55,658 nucleotides of DNA, taken from positions 1 to 55,658 of the forward strand of contig CANIAS010000012.1 in NCBI GenBank assembly GCA_947465495.1, in the 5' to 3' direction. Positions 18,898 to 27,497 of the stretch are shown here, one piece after another. Below the pieces are notes generated by a model. It did no database searches and had not been told where the DNA came from. It was given only the letters and a program-made list of their open reading frames with translations. The DNA comes from Candidatus Pollutiaquabacter sp. (GTDB lineage: Bacteria > Bacteroidota > Bacteroidia > AKYH767-A > 2013-40CM-41-45). How positions within the stretch are numbered: position 1 is the stretch's first letter; each line of letters opens with the position of its first letter. A program made the translations under genes and the position numbers.

Positions 18898-19413
18898 ATG
18901 TCCGCTAAAATTAAAACCCCCAAAGATTCCTTGGCAATACTTACCGAAATGGTATTGCCGAACGACACGAACACCATTGGCAATCTGATGGGAGGTCGGC
19001 TATTGCATTGGATGGATATCGCCTCAGCGATTGCCGCGCACCGACATTGCCGTCGTGTGGTGGTAACCGCGTCAGTCAACAATGTATCGTTTAATCAGCC
19101 TATTCGATTGGGTGAAATTGTGACGATGGAGGCAAAGGTTTCACGTGCATTTACATCATCGATGGAAGTGTTCATTGATGTGTGGGTGGAGAATAACACG
19201 ACTGGTGAAAAGAAGAAGTGCAACGAAGCTATTTATACCTTTGTGGCTGTTGATCAAATAGGAAACCCTATTAATGTTCCCGAGCTGGTCCCGGAAACCG
19301 AAGAAGAAAAGAAACGGTTTGACGGCGCATTGCGTCGTCGTCAATTATCGTTAATCCTCGGTGGAAAGATGAAGCCCGAAGACGCTACTGAACTAAAGGC
19401 GCTGTTTCAATAA
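18898..19413 (+). CDS. Acyl-CoA thioesterase, hotdog fold (YkhA/YciA-like)
   Basis: A 171-residue single hotdog-domain protein. The signature NTIGNLMGGRLLHWMDIASAIAAHRHC carries the conserved acid of the long helix, and VNNVSFNQPIRLGEIVTMEAKV is the usual beta region. The family hydrolyses acyl-CoA thioesters to free acid and CoA in the cytoplasm. The frame is open from a TTG at 18856, which overlaps kup, but the ATG at 18898 matches the normal N-terminus (MSAKIKTPKDSLAILTEMVLP). It follows kup closely. Substrate chain length is not readable from sequence. Confidence 0.9.
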   Translation: MSAKIKTPKDSLAILTEMVLPNDTNTIGNLMGGRLLHWMDIASAIAAHRHCRRVVVTASVNNVSFNQPIRLGEIVTMEAKVSRAFTSSMEVFIDVWVENNTTGEKKKCNEAIYTFVAVDQIGNPINVPELVPETEEEKKRFDGALRRRQLSLILGGKMKPEDATELKALFQ

Positions 19414-19541
19414 GGGTTCTACTGAACTCATTTAAAACACTTTTCATACATCAGTTTTAGTTACTAGCAGTATCTAAAGCCTGGCGCCATCAATCATGTT
19501 TCTTTATGACGGGTATCACTGGCATCGCCTGCTCAAGCGAG

Positions 19542-19549
19542 TATCTTTG
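19542..19549 (+). promoter_or_regulatory. -7 promoter box of the unassigned RNA
   Basis: TATCTTTG is an exact match to TAnnTTTG inside a gene-free stretch. It would start transcription near 19553-19556. No TTG-type -33 element is seen at the standard distance. Confidence 0.5.
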
Positions 19550-19553
19550 GTAT

Positions 19554-20022
19554 ATCTTAATTGAAGGAGTCGTTCTTGAATATCGGTTAGGTCAGAAAAA
19601 GGAGATGATAAAAAATCTTTCAAACTGACAGACACAAAGGCAACGAGAGTTGATATCGGTCAAGGTGAAAGTCCTTGATGGATCAGATAACGGATATGTC
19701 CACATGCCGTTGTCCGAAGTCCGGTAGATAGCCGGGTATTTTTGAAACTACTGAAGTATTGCATAAGCATAAAGGTTTCAGCCTTTTTGCCCAAAGACAG
19801 GGGAGACCTGAATCGCGTAAGGGAAACCTACACGACTGATTGAAGCAGAATAAATCGTTTTAAAAGACGAGTCCAACCTGCAAAATCCGAAGCCGGTGTA
19901 AAATCGGTTGCACATATTTCAACTTTGATTGGGGAAGTTGTATTGCAAGGAATAAGTACCGAAAGGTGTGAAGTCTTTGCAGTACATCGGGAGGCTGCCT
20001 CAACAGGGCAGCCTCTTTTTTT
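19554..20022 (+). ncRNA. Unassigned structured non-coding RNA candidate, about 470 nt
   Basis: A 756-base gap (19414-20169) has no ORF of note but dense hairpins. By eye: 19660-19665/19673-19678 (TCAAGG/CCTTGA); 19686-19693/19707-19714 (8 bp with one G-U); 19721-19724/19732-19735; 19771-19775/19782-19786; 19798-19801/19807-19810 (CAGG/CCTG); 19891-19897/19903-19909; 19920-19925/19935-19940 (CAACTT/AAGTTG); and 19944-19950/19975-19981 enclosing a helix capped by a GAAA tetraloop (19957-19968). It is bounded by a consensus -7 box and a strong terminator. Parts recall known RNAs (GGTGAAAGTCC, CAGGGGAGACCTG) but no complete match to RNase P RNA, tmRNA, 6S, SRP, a cobalamin riboswitch or a group II intron was found. 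The 5' end is inferred from the promoter box. An alternative is a decayed group II intron or a long leader, though the terminator argues for a free RNA. Confidence 0.6.
19991..20022 (+). terminator. Rho-independent terminator of the unassigned RNA
   Basis: A perfect 9-bp stem GAGGCTGCC/GGCAGCCTC (19991-19999 with 20007-20015) with a 7-base loop is followed by seven T residues. No ORF ends nearby on the plus strand; the preceding gene stops about 580 bases upstream. Confidence 0.92.
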
Positions 20023-20169
20023 AATTTTTAATGCGTTGCTTTAAAAGTTTGATTGCAGTCGCTTCGTGCAAAATCAGATAATTTATATCTTGACAACGTC
20101 CTGCTAATTCCCTCAGCAGGGCATCGCGTTTTGTGAAAACGTCCGTCCGAAATAATTATTCTGAGCACA

Positions 20170-21588
20170 ATGATCGATATAGAGCGTGAAAACGATCGCT
20201 TACTGAAATCAACCAATGCTATTTCAAGATCTCGAAGACCATCTGGTAGATTTTGGTTGTATGTTATCCTGTTTATGCAATCGCTTGTTGCTATCGGACA
20301 AGACAGCCATTATTGGAACATTCAATACGGAACAAAAGCTACGCTCCTGGGAGGAATGGTAATCGGCAGTGTCTCAGATTTGAGTGCCACGTATTACAAT
20401 CCCGGCGCCATTTCTCTTTTTGAGAACCCTAAATTGATTATTTCTGCCAAGGTGTATGAATTCGAACGCATCACCATTGATGATGGAGCCGGCCTCAATC
20501 AGGATCTCGTTTCGGATAAAATTGCAACAGCTCCCAATTTTTTTGCCATGAAAATCAAGATGGATTCTACCGAAAACAATAAGTTAGCGATATCTGTTTT
20601 GACCAGGCAGTACATGGACATGAATTTTAGTACCACAGCAATTACGCAAGGAAATAATCCAGCTACTGGTGCAGCCACTACGTCGGGCTATTTTAAAGGT
20701 AACGCTTACCTTAATGAGATGTGGGGCGGTATTTCTTTTTCTCATAAAGTAAATGAAAACATTGGGCTGGGCGTTACCGGATATGGTGTGTACCGGTATC
20801 AGACACTAATGATTCAGAGTATCGTAGAGGAGCTAGAAACCACCAACCAGATTAGCTCGTACGTTAATTTTAAAAACATTGATTATACCAATTATCGAGC
20901 GTTACTTAAAGCAGGACTTGCGGTTAAGCTTCAACCCTTCACCATGGGTTTAACCGTTACAACGCCTAGTTTAAATGTGTTGGGTAGCGGCCATTTTGGT
21001 TATGGAAAGATTATTAATGAACCTGATACCGTGGCGAATAATGTCTACCAAACCAGCTACCAGGATAGCCTAAAAACGATCTATAAGAGTTCGTGGGCTA
21101 TTGGCATTGGTGCGGCATATTGGCACGAGAAATACAACATCCATGTAAGTGCAGAGTGGTATAATGCAGTGAAAGACTATCATCCAATGGTTGTTCAGCC
21201 TTTTGTGGCTCAAAGTTCTGGCGAAATCATTCAAAAAGAAGTAAACCACGAACTTAACAGCGTGTTGAACTTTGGTGTAGGCCTGGACTATAACATTAAT
21301 AAAAAGACCAGTGTTTCCGGAGGATTCACAACCGATTATAGTGCTAAGGACACCGATGTTGTTTCCAATATATCTTTAACCAAGTGGAATATCTATCACG
21401 TAAGCGCGGGATCTAATTTTCAAATTGGCAAGACTGAAATTACATTGGGGTTATCCTACTCTTTTGGAAAAAATCTAATCAATCAGCAGGTGGATATTAA
21501 TAACATCACACGGTTTAACAATGCCATTAAACCGAATGTGAATACGGAGTTTACGCGAATCAAATTGCTGTTCGGTTTTATATTCTAA
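20170..21588 (+). CDS. FadL/OmpP1-like outer-membrane transport protein
   Basis: A 472-residue predicted beta-barrel. A basic N-terminal stretch of about 27 residues precedes a hydrophobic signal core (FWLYVILFMQSLVAIGQ, about 28-44), so the N-region is longer than usual, but no better start is seen. The motif SDLSATYYNPGAISLF near residue 70 matches the FadL/TodX family, where the N-terminal part plugs the barrel and hydrophobic substrates such as long-chain fatty acids diffuse in. The remainder alternates short beta strands and ends in phenylalanine (FGFIF), as outer-membrane barrels do. Substrate is inferred only from the family. The gene follows the RNA terminator, so it is transcribed separately. 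Confidence 0.8.
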   Translation: MIDIERENDRLLKSTNAISRSRRPSGRFWLYVILFMQSLVAIGQDSHYWNIQYGTKATLLGGMVIGSVSDLSATYYNPGAISLFENPKLIISAKVYEFERITIDDGAGLNQDLVSDKIATAPNFFAMKIKMDSTENNKLAISVLTRQYMDMNFSTTAITQGNNPATGAATTSGYFKGNAYLNEMWGGISFSHKVNENIGLGVTGYGVYRYQTLMIQSIVEELETTNQISSYVNFKNIDYTNYRALLKAGLAVKLQPFTMGLTVTTPSLNVLGSGHFGYGKIINEPDTVANNVYQTSYQDSLKTIYKSSWAIGIGAAYWHEKYNIHVSAEWYNAVKDYHPMVVQPFVAQSSGEIIQKEVNHELNSVLNFGVGLDYNINKKTSVSGGFTTDYSAKDTDVVSNISLTKWNIYHVSAGSNFQIGKTEITLGLSYSFGKNLINQQVDINNITRFNNAIKPNVNTEFTRIKLLFGFIF

Positions 21589-21600
21589 ATCCACACCACG

Positions 21601-21617
21601 TCAACCTCGTAGGTTGA
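21601..21617. other. Short perfect hairpin between convergent genes
   Basis: TCAACCT CGT AGGTTGA forms a 7-bp stem with a 3-base loop between the stops of the FadL-like gene and the GT9 gene. There is no T run, so a terminator role is uncertain. Confidence 0.4.
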
Positions 21618-21658
21618 TAGAACGTCTTTAGCCGTAACGAAGAGTAATTAGATAATCC

Positions 21659-22633
21659 CTAGACCTCTGCCGCAATGGCTGTAGCATCTTGTTGATGCAT
21701 GCAGTTGAAGTGTCCCTTTGGGCATGTGTCAAAACCAATCTTCGAACACGGACGGCAGGAGAGACCGTTAACTTCAACAATTCTGTTCGGGATTTTCACA
21801 TTTCCGTAATAGGGCGTCATGCCGAACTTTGGAATTGTATTACCCCAAACGGAAACGATAGGGCGCTTAAGAGCTGCAGCAATGTGCATCATTCCGGTAT
21901 CGTGTGTGATCACCCGTTCCGCTTTTTCCAGAACAGCTGCTGATTCATTAATGGAACACCTCCCGCACCAGTTGATGACTTTATCACCAATTGCACGCTG
22001 AATCAGCTCCCCAGTTTGGTAATCTTCTTTGCCACCGATTAGAACAATTGGCTGTTTTATGAGTTGGCACACGTTTACCAATTTATCCAGCGGTAATCGT
22101 TTTGTAGCGTGTTGTGCACCGATGACAATAGCTACGAATTCTCCGGTGTGCGAAATAGGAAGCTGGTGGATAATCTGCCGGTCATTGTTTGTAATGAAAT
22201 GATCAAGGCCGTTTCCATCATTCGTTACTCCAAAGGACGAAACGGTTGCCATGTATCGATCGACAATGTGAAGGGAGGGCAATCGATCGATACGAATGTT
22301 GACACGCAGCCATTTCTCGATATTGAGTTTTCGGAACGAGAAATGTGGACGACGGAGCGACTGTTTCAGGAAAAAGGTCCTGCGGTTGTGGTGAAGATCA
22401 ATGATAGCATCATACCCTTCGGCCTTCAGCATGTCACGAATTTCTGCTGTTGATGTATCAAAAAGCAGCAGTTTATCGATATAAGGATTGTTTTTTAAGA
22501 CCGTGCCAAAAGGACGTTTGGTGAGGAAGTGAACTTCCGCGTTTGGCACCTGCTGTTTTATGCAGCGAATTACCGGTGTCGTTAGTACGATATCACCAAT
22601 GGAGGAGAAGCGTAGAAGTAGAAATTTGGGCAC
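21659..22633 (-). CDS. Glycosyltransferase family 9 (heptosyltransferase-like)
   Basis: A 324-residue enzyme with the GT9 N-terminal motif LLLRFSSIGDIVLTTPVIR (residues 5-23), GGKEDYQTGELIQRAI in the middle and the donor-site region ITHDTGMMHIAAALKRPIVSVWGNT. GT9 enzymes transfer heptose or related sugars to lipopolysaccharide core at the cytoplasmic face of the inner membrane. Whether heptose is the real donor in this organism is unknown, since many Bacteroidota make different cores. The start is GTG at 22633, giving the expected N-terminus MPKFLLLRF. It is convergent with the FadL-like gene. Confidence 0.88.
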   Translation of the reverse strand: MPKFLLLRFSSIGDIVLTTPVIRCIKQQVPNAEVHFLTKRPFGTVLKNNPYIDKLLLFDTSTAEIRDMLKAEGYDAIIDLHHNRRTFFLKQSLRRPHFSFRKLNIEKWLRVNIRIDRLPSLHIVDRYMATVSSFGVTNDGNGLDHFITNNDRQIIHQLPISHTGEFVAIVIGAQHATKRLPLDKLVNVCQLIKQPIVLIGGKEDYQTGELIQRAIGDKVINWCGRCSINESAAVLEKAERVITHDTGMMHIAAALKRPIVSVWGNTIPKFGMTPYYGNVKIPNRIVEVNGLSCRPCSKIGFDTCPKGHFNCMHQQDATAIAAEV

Positions 22634-22764
22634 AGGTCGACGTTAGCTACGTTGATTTCCGTTGAATAATTCCTGACGAATTCCTTTCGACAGACAACGA
22701 AAGCCATTAGTTTTACAGCGGTAAAAATACGTCATTATTGCTGTTGCCCGATCCCGAAATTAAG

Positions 22765-23529
22765 ATGTTAACTGACACCCATATTCACCTTTATGCTACA
22801 GAATTTGATGAAGATCGTTCATCGCTATTCATGGCGGCACATGAGGCAGGTGTTGAACGATTTTTCTTACCCAACATTGACACAGCCTCTATTGAGCCGA
22901 TGCTAGCCTTGGAAAAAGCGTTTCCACAACGTTGTTTTCCAATGATGGGGCTGCATCCATGTTATGTGAAAGACAATTGGCAAGAGGAATTATCGATTGT
23001 TGAAAGCTGGTTGCGGAAACGTGATTTCTGTGCGGTTGGGGAGATAGGGATAGATCTTTACTGGGATAAGACCTATTTGAAAGAGCAGCAGGAAGCTTTT
23101 CGTCAGCAAATTCGCTGGGCCAATGAATTAAATCGTCCGATTGTGATTCATTGCCGTGAGTCTTTTTCAGAAATTATGGACGTCCTGGACGATACACCCA
23201 AGTCGCCGACCTGCGGCATTTTTCATTGTTTCAGTGGAACGATGGAGCAGGCGCAAGCGATAATACGCCGGGGATTCCTTTTAGGGATTGGCGGCGTAGT
23301 TACTTTTAAAAAATCTGGATTGGATGCAATTGTTGCTGAAATTCCGATTGAAAATATTGTATTGGAAACAGACGGACCTTATTTGGCACCAACTCCGCAT
23401 CGTGGCAAACGCAATGTACCAGCCTATCTTCGATTGATTGCCGAAAAGGTGGCGGAGATAAAAAATATTTCCGTTGAAGAAGTAGCACAAATCACCACAC
23501 AAAATTCCAGGAACGTTTTCGGACGGTAA
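22765..23529 (+). CDS. tatD: TatD-family metal-dependent deoxyribonuclease
   Basis: A 254-residue TIM-barrel hydrolase. Metal ligands are visible: THIHLY with His6 and His8, AVGEIGIDLYW (Glu), VIHCRES (His), GIFHCFSG (His) and ETDGPYLAP (Asp). TatD proteins are 3'-5' DNases acting on single-stranded or damaged DNA. The open frame begins with a TTG at 22738, but the ATG at 22765 directly precedes LTDTHIHLY, the usual family N-terminus. A weak box TAGTTTTA at 22708-22715 may be the promoter. The asparaginase gene starts 6 bases after the stop, so they form an operon. Confidence 0.93.
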   Translation: MLTDTHIHLYATEFDEDRSSLFMAAHEAGVERFFLPNIDTASIEPMLALEKAFPQRCFPMMGLHPCYVKDNWQEELSIVESWLRKRDFCAVGEIGIDLYWDKTYLKEQQEAFRQQIRWANELNRPIVIHCRESFSEIMDVLDDTPKSPTCGIFHCFSGTMEQAQAIIRRGFLLGIGGVVTFKKSGLDAIVAEIPIENIVLETDGPYLAPTPHRGKRNVPAYLRLIAEKVAEIKNISVEEVAQITTQNSRNVFGR

Positions 23530-23535
23530 TGAAAA

Positions 23536-24570
23536 ATGGCTAAAACAAAGAAACACGAAAGGAAGAGAATTCTCTTCATCTACACCGGAGGCACTATCGG
23601 GATGCGACAAGATCCCAAAACCGGCGCATTGAAACCTGTCGATTTTAATACTATTACGGAACATGTGCAGGAGTTAAAACGTCTGGATTGCCAGTTTGGT
23701 TTTCATGCATTCCCTGTTCCAATTGATTCAAGTAATGTGAGTCCGGACTTGTGGGATGTATTAGCGAGAACTATTGAAAAAAACTACACATCGTACGATG
23801 GATTTGTAATTCTGCATGGTACAGATACGATGGCTTATACGGCATCTGCGTTGAGTTTTATGTTTGAGGGATTATCAAAACCGATTATCATTACCGGCTC
23901 GCAGTTGCCACTGGGCAAGTTGCGTACCGATGCGCGACGCAACATCGTGTCTGCCGCTGAAATAGCAGTAAGTAAGACCGTGGTTCCTGAAGTTTGCATT
24001 TATTTCAATAATCAATTGTTCAGGGGCAATCGCTCAGAAAAACATACTTCTAGTAAATTCGATGCATTTCAATCGCTGAATTTTCCACCTTTGGCGGAAG
24101 CGGGAGTAGATATAGAGTTCAACACCGATCATATGTTGTCGGTTTCACGAAAGAAATTTACGGTTCATTATGGTTTCGATACAAATGTTGCTTTGATCAA
24201 GATTTATCCTGGTATACATACCGATGTGATTGATACAACACTTCGTACACGAGGACTAAAAGCAGTGGTCATTGAAACCTTTGGAAGTGGGAATGCCCCC
24301 ACGCACCCAGAATTTTTACGCGTGCTTAAATCAGCAATAGATCGAGGTGTCATACTCGTAAACGTTTCTCAGTGTAGCGGAGGATCTGTGGATCAAGGGA
24401 AATACCAAACCAGCTATCATTTGCAAAAAATCGGCGTGATTAGTGGTAAGGACATGACTACAGAGGCGGCAATTACAAAATTGATGTTCTTATTAGCGCA
24501 CGAAAAATCGTCGACGATGTTGAATAAAAAATACCAGCAGTCCTTGCGTGGCGAACTGACGGATATATAA
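23536..24570 (+). CDS. ansA: Type I L-asparaginase
   Basis: A 344-residue amidohydrolase with both catalytic threonine motifs: TGGTIG (residues 17-22) and HGTDTMAYT (94-102). The central ITGSQLPLGKLRTDARRNI and late QCSGGSVDQGKYQTS match cytoplasmic type I enzymes. It hydrolyses L-asparagine to aspartate and ammonia. There is no signal peptide, which fits the type I (cytoplasmic) group, not the periplasmic type II group. It is in tandem with tatD, six bases downstream, an arrangement often seen in Bacteroidota. Confidence 0.94.
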   Translation: MAKTKKHERKRILFIYTGGTIGMRQDPKTGALKPVDFNTITEHVQELKRLDCQFGFHAFPVPIDSSNVSPDLWDVLARTIEKNYTSYDGFVILHGTDTMAYTASALSFMFEGLSKPIIITGSQLPLGKLRTDARRNIVSAAEIAVSKTVVPEVCIYFNNQLFRGNRSEKHTSSKFDAFQSLNFPPLAEAGVDIEFNTDHMLSVSRKKFTVHYGFDTNVALIKIYPGIHTDVIDTTLRTRGLKAVVIETFGSGNAPTHPEFLRVLKSAIDRGVILVNVSQCSGGSVDQGKYQTSYHLQKIGVISGKDMTTEAAITKLMFLLAHEKSSTMLNKKYQQSLRGELTDI

Positions 24571-24584
24571 ATATGATTAACTAA

Positions 24585-26885
24585 TTATTTCACTATCACC
24601 TCATCTACAAACACCCACGACTTATTTCCAACGTAGGTGTGCCAATCCGGAAGTCGTTTTGAACCTGTAATGTCAAAACGTACATACCTGGCCTGCTTCC
24701 CTTCAAGATCAAATAAAAAATTCTTTATCAACGGCTCTTTTGTCAAGTCTTTATTTGGTGATACCGTTCCGACCCAGTTGAAGGTTACCCCATCCGGCGA
24801 GATATAACAAGCAATACTATCGGGATGGATGATCCAAGCATTTGGATAATGCATGGTACTTATGGAAGCAGAAGAAACATTTTCAATTGTACCAAGATCT
24901 ACGGTACAGCTGACATCAATACCTTCCCATCCTAACCAGTTCATACGGTAGTTTTCGGTTCCCTTAACGCCGTTGGTCAGCGTAGCAGGACCCTTCACGT
25001 AATAGCGTTTGTCTGGTTCTGGATTACACTCCACGGGTTTTTCGAAGGCGAGATTTCCTTCCACTGAAACATCAACGAAACGCAGGGTTGATTCCCGGTA
25101 TAGTTCAACCGTCAAACCGTTTTCATTCATGTGTGTAATGTTGTTTCTGCGACAAATTGCGTAAAAGGAATCGAGTATGGCAGATTTTTCTGGTATAATT
25201 TCAAAGACACCATTCTCTCTCGTAAACCATCCACGTTCTCCAAATAAATCCGTCTTAGCGATTTCCATTTCAGCAAAAAGCAATGGTAATCGCGCGATTT
25301 TTACACGCTGCAATAGTACGTCGTTATCCGCAACGGCTGTTTCTGCTTGATCAAACCAAGTTTTATACATGGATAAGAGTTCAGGCGTTAAGAGTGTATT
25401 GGCGAATGCCACAGGTGTTCCGTAGATATCCAGCGACTGGTGTGTTGCCTGTTCTTCTTGATGTATTCGATCGAAATAATCCTGAATAAAAGGCGAAGCG
25501 GCACCATAGTAGTGACGCATAAAATCATGAATAGCAGAATCAACATTAATAGCAGTATTCCAAAGCAATTTACTCATGACATACATTTTTAGTTCTGCGA
25601 ATTCTACCCCGCGGTCAATGTTGCATTGTTGGAAATGTGCTTTCGCGCCATACTTATTGAAAAGATCAAGGTTAGGCTGCAGCGTATGAAAGAGTGGAAA
25701 TGGACTGATGTAATTGGTGAATTGAACTTCGTAATCCCAGATCATCAAATTGTTGGTGATGTTACTCCAGTTCATCAAGTCTTCTACAAAGGATGTACCC
25801 GATGCACTAGAGCGGATGGGTTCTGACCGGTCCATTTCGATACTGCAAAGGGTGATCATTACATTTTTACTAGGACGAGTTTTAATGGGCGCGTGTCGCG
25901 TATAAGAATAAGCCAGTGTGGTTATGGTTTTATCTGGGAATTCTTTGGCGACTTCGTTTACGAAACGAAGGATCAATCCGCTGGGCGACCCCTCTTCTTC
26001 ATCCACTTTAGCACATCGTTCGCAGCGGCAATATTCGAAATCGTCATTTTGACTCACCGACCAGAATTTTACCGTTGGATGTGCGGCCATTTCTTGCCGA
26101 AGTGTATCAATTACTACTTTCAATACATCAGGATTTGTGAGACAGAGTTGGGCATAGGCTCTTCGATTTCCATTGATGAGTCCGTAGTATTCAGGATGAT
26201 TGTTATAAAATTTAGAAGGAGGTACCAGCCGATTGAAAGTATGCACGTAATATCCTTTCCATTCCCCATCGCGCCAGTCATCAGCGATGGTGGTCAATCG
26301 TCGCCACGCTTTAACGGATGGTTCATCAGCCATCGGACCATTCACAATGCGGACGTTTACAGCGGGTAAGGACGTTGTATCGAGATCGGCGAGATGTATG
26401 TCATTTTTACTAGGGATGAATTCTTCGTTGGCACCGAACTTTCGGCAACCGAGACAATCTTCCAGCCAAGCGGTAGTTGCATAGATGACGCCATTTCTAG
26501 TGCCACCAAGCAGGAAGAGGTATCCATTATTACAAACGATTCGGTATCCATCCAGTCCTAATTTTTCAGAGTGAAGCGGGTATGATTTTTCGGCGTAGCG
26601 GGTATGACCAAGATAAATACCTTCTGGATGCAAGGACGAGTCGGGGTTTTCCGATTCAATGACCATGGCGATACCAGTAACCTTTTCGAGGTATTTTTTC
26701 AGCAAAGTAGCAGCCTCCTGTTCGGTGGACGATGGGTGTTGTGGAACAACAATGCGGAGGTTTCGGGTGTTTTTTCGATCAATGGTGAATCCGTTGTTTT
26801 TGGCAGATAGCTGTAAGGCAAAGTTTGCCATTATTAACACCGAAAGGAATGGCACCGTTATTCCCGAAAGCCTCTTGAATATCAT
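24585..26885 (-). CDS. Exported DUF4838 protein with C-terminal F5/8-type domain
   Basis: A 766-residue protein with a signal peptide (about 1-28). Residues about 40-150 resemble the N-terminal domain found in alpha-glucuronidases and GH20-type enzymes (VVPQHPSSTEQEAATLLKKYL). The central part is the DUF4838 domain with the family cysteine motif C286-x-C288-x2-C291 (YCRCERCAKVDEEEG) and a SVSQNDDF stretch. The last about 140 residues (VDLGTIENVSSASISTMHY to VFVDEVIVK) look like a coagulation-factor 5/8 (discoidin) carbohydrate-binding domain. DUF4838 proteins are presumed glycoside hydrolases, but I cannot name the bond cleaved. The VOC gene ends 5 bases upstream on the same strand, so they may be co-transcribed. 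Confidence 0.85.
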   Translation of the reverse strand: MIFKRLSGITVPFLSVLIMANFALQLSAKNNGFTIDRKNTRNLRIVVPQHPSSTEQEAATLLKKYLEKVTGIAMVIESENPDSSLHPEGIYLGHTRYAEKSYPLHSEKLGLDGYRIVCNNGYLFLLGGTRNGVIYATTAWLEDCLGCRKFGANEEFIPSKNDIHLADLDTTSLPAVNVRIVNGPMADEPSVKAWRRLTTIADDWRDGEWKGYYVHTFNRLVPPSKFYNNHPEYYGLINGNRRAYAQLCLTNPDVLKVVIDTLRQEMAAHPTVKFWSVSQNDDFEYCRCERCAKVDEEEGSPSGLILRFVNEVAKEFPDKTITTLAYSYTRHAPIKTRPSKNVMITLCSIEMDRSEPIRSSASGTSFVEDLMNWSNITNNLMIWDYEVQFTNYISPFPLFHTLQPNLDLFNKYGAKAHFQQCNIDRGVEFAELKMYVMSKLLWNTAINVDSAIHDFMRHYYGAASPFIQDYFDRIHQEEQATHQSLDIYGTPVAFANTLLTPELLSMYKTWFDQAETAVADNDVLLQRVKIARLPLLFAEMEIAKTDLFGERGWFTRENGVFEIIPEKSAILDSFYAICRRNNITHMNENGLTVELYRESTLRFVDVSVEGNLAFEKPVECNPEPDKRYYVKGPATLTNGVKGTENYRMNWLGWEGIDVSCTVDLGTIENVSSASISTMHYPNAWIIHPDSIACYISPDGVTFNWVGTVSPNKDLTKEPLIKNFLFDLEGKQARYVRFDITGSKRLPDWHTYVGNKSWVFVDEVIVK

Positions 26886-26890
26886 CTTTT

Positions 26891-27307
26891 TTAAATTTTA
26901 TTTTCAATTTCTTCACCGAGTACTTCCTCGTTAGGTTCCCATAATTCCAGCTTGTTTCCCTCCGGATCCAGGATGTGAGCAAACCGACCATAATCAAAAT
27001 TTTGAACCGGTCCGAGTGGTTCGATGCCAGATTGTTTCAGATGCTCCAGCAGCTCGTCCAAATCGTGTACCCGGAAGTTGATCATGAACTCTTTTTCGGA
27101 AGGTAAAAAGTAGTCAGAGGTATCTTTGAAAAGACACCAAGCTGTTTCACCTTTTAATTCTGCACGGTCGATATGCCTCCATTCAAAAGTAGTTCCATAT
27201 GCATTGGTGGGAATGCCAAGCTGGTTATTGTACCAGTCATACATGGAAGCAGGATTTTTACTCTTATAGAAGATACCACCGATGCCGGTTATGAATTTTT
27301 TCGCCAT
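26891..27307 (-). CDS. VOC-superfamily (glyoxalase/bleomycin-resistance) protein
   Basis: A 138-residue protein with two beta-alpha-beta-beta-beta units. The first has GIGGIFYKSKNPASMYDWYNNQLGI and the second FRVHDLDELLEHLKQSGIEP with the closing ILDPEGNKLELWEP, where the glutamate is the usual metal ligand. The first-position histidine ligand of typical glyoxalases is replaced by glycine or isoleucine, so activity is uncertain. It precedes the DUF4838 gene on the same strand with a 5-base gap. Confidence 0.85.
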   Translation of the reverse strand: MAKKFITGIGGIFYKSKNPASMYDWYNNQLGIPTNAYGTTFEWRHIDRAELKGETAWCLFKDTSDYFLPSEKEFMINFRVHDLDELLEHLKQSGIEPLGPVQNFDYGRFAHILDPEGNKLELWEPNEEVLGEEIENKI

Positions 27308-27422
27308 GCTAATTAGGTTGTTTGCCGTGTAAATTATTCAATTAACCAAAATCAGCGTTAAATCGAGGCGCGTTTTTTCTAACATTCGTAGTGGTTGTTT
27401 TAATTAGCGATTAATGACCTAA

Positions 27423-27430
27423 TAATTTTG
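27423..27430 (+). promoter_or_regulatory. -7 promoter box upstream of the coiled-coil/BNR gene pair
   Basis: TAATTTTG, an exact match to TAnnTTTG, ends 67 bases before the ATG at 27498. The leader would be about 60 nt. Confidence 0.45.
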
Positions 27431-27497
27431 CCGTTATCTGCCGGTTATAGTATATTTAATAGAACTTGACAGTGCCATCTTCGTATTAGTTCCTGCT

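Noticed and set aside
19554-20022. Cobalamin riboswitch: TCAAGGTGAAAGTCC followed later by CAGGGGAGACCTG resembles the GGTGAAAATCC and B12 box
   Set aside because: The CAGG/CCTG hairpin has a 5-base GGAGA loop instead of the canonical one, the GCCACTG motif is missing, the region runs far past an aptamer to a terminator, and the next gene is not B12-related.
19554-20022. ORF-less group II intron
   Set aside because: No GUGYG 5' boundary and no domain V (AGC triad, GNRA-capped 34-nt hairpin) could be found; the terminator suggests an independent transcript.
19554-20022. RNase P RNA or tmRNA
   Set aside because: The conserved GAGGAAAGTCCGG and ACAGAA blocks of RNase P and the tRNA-like ends of tmRNA are absent.
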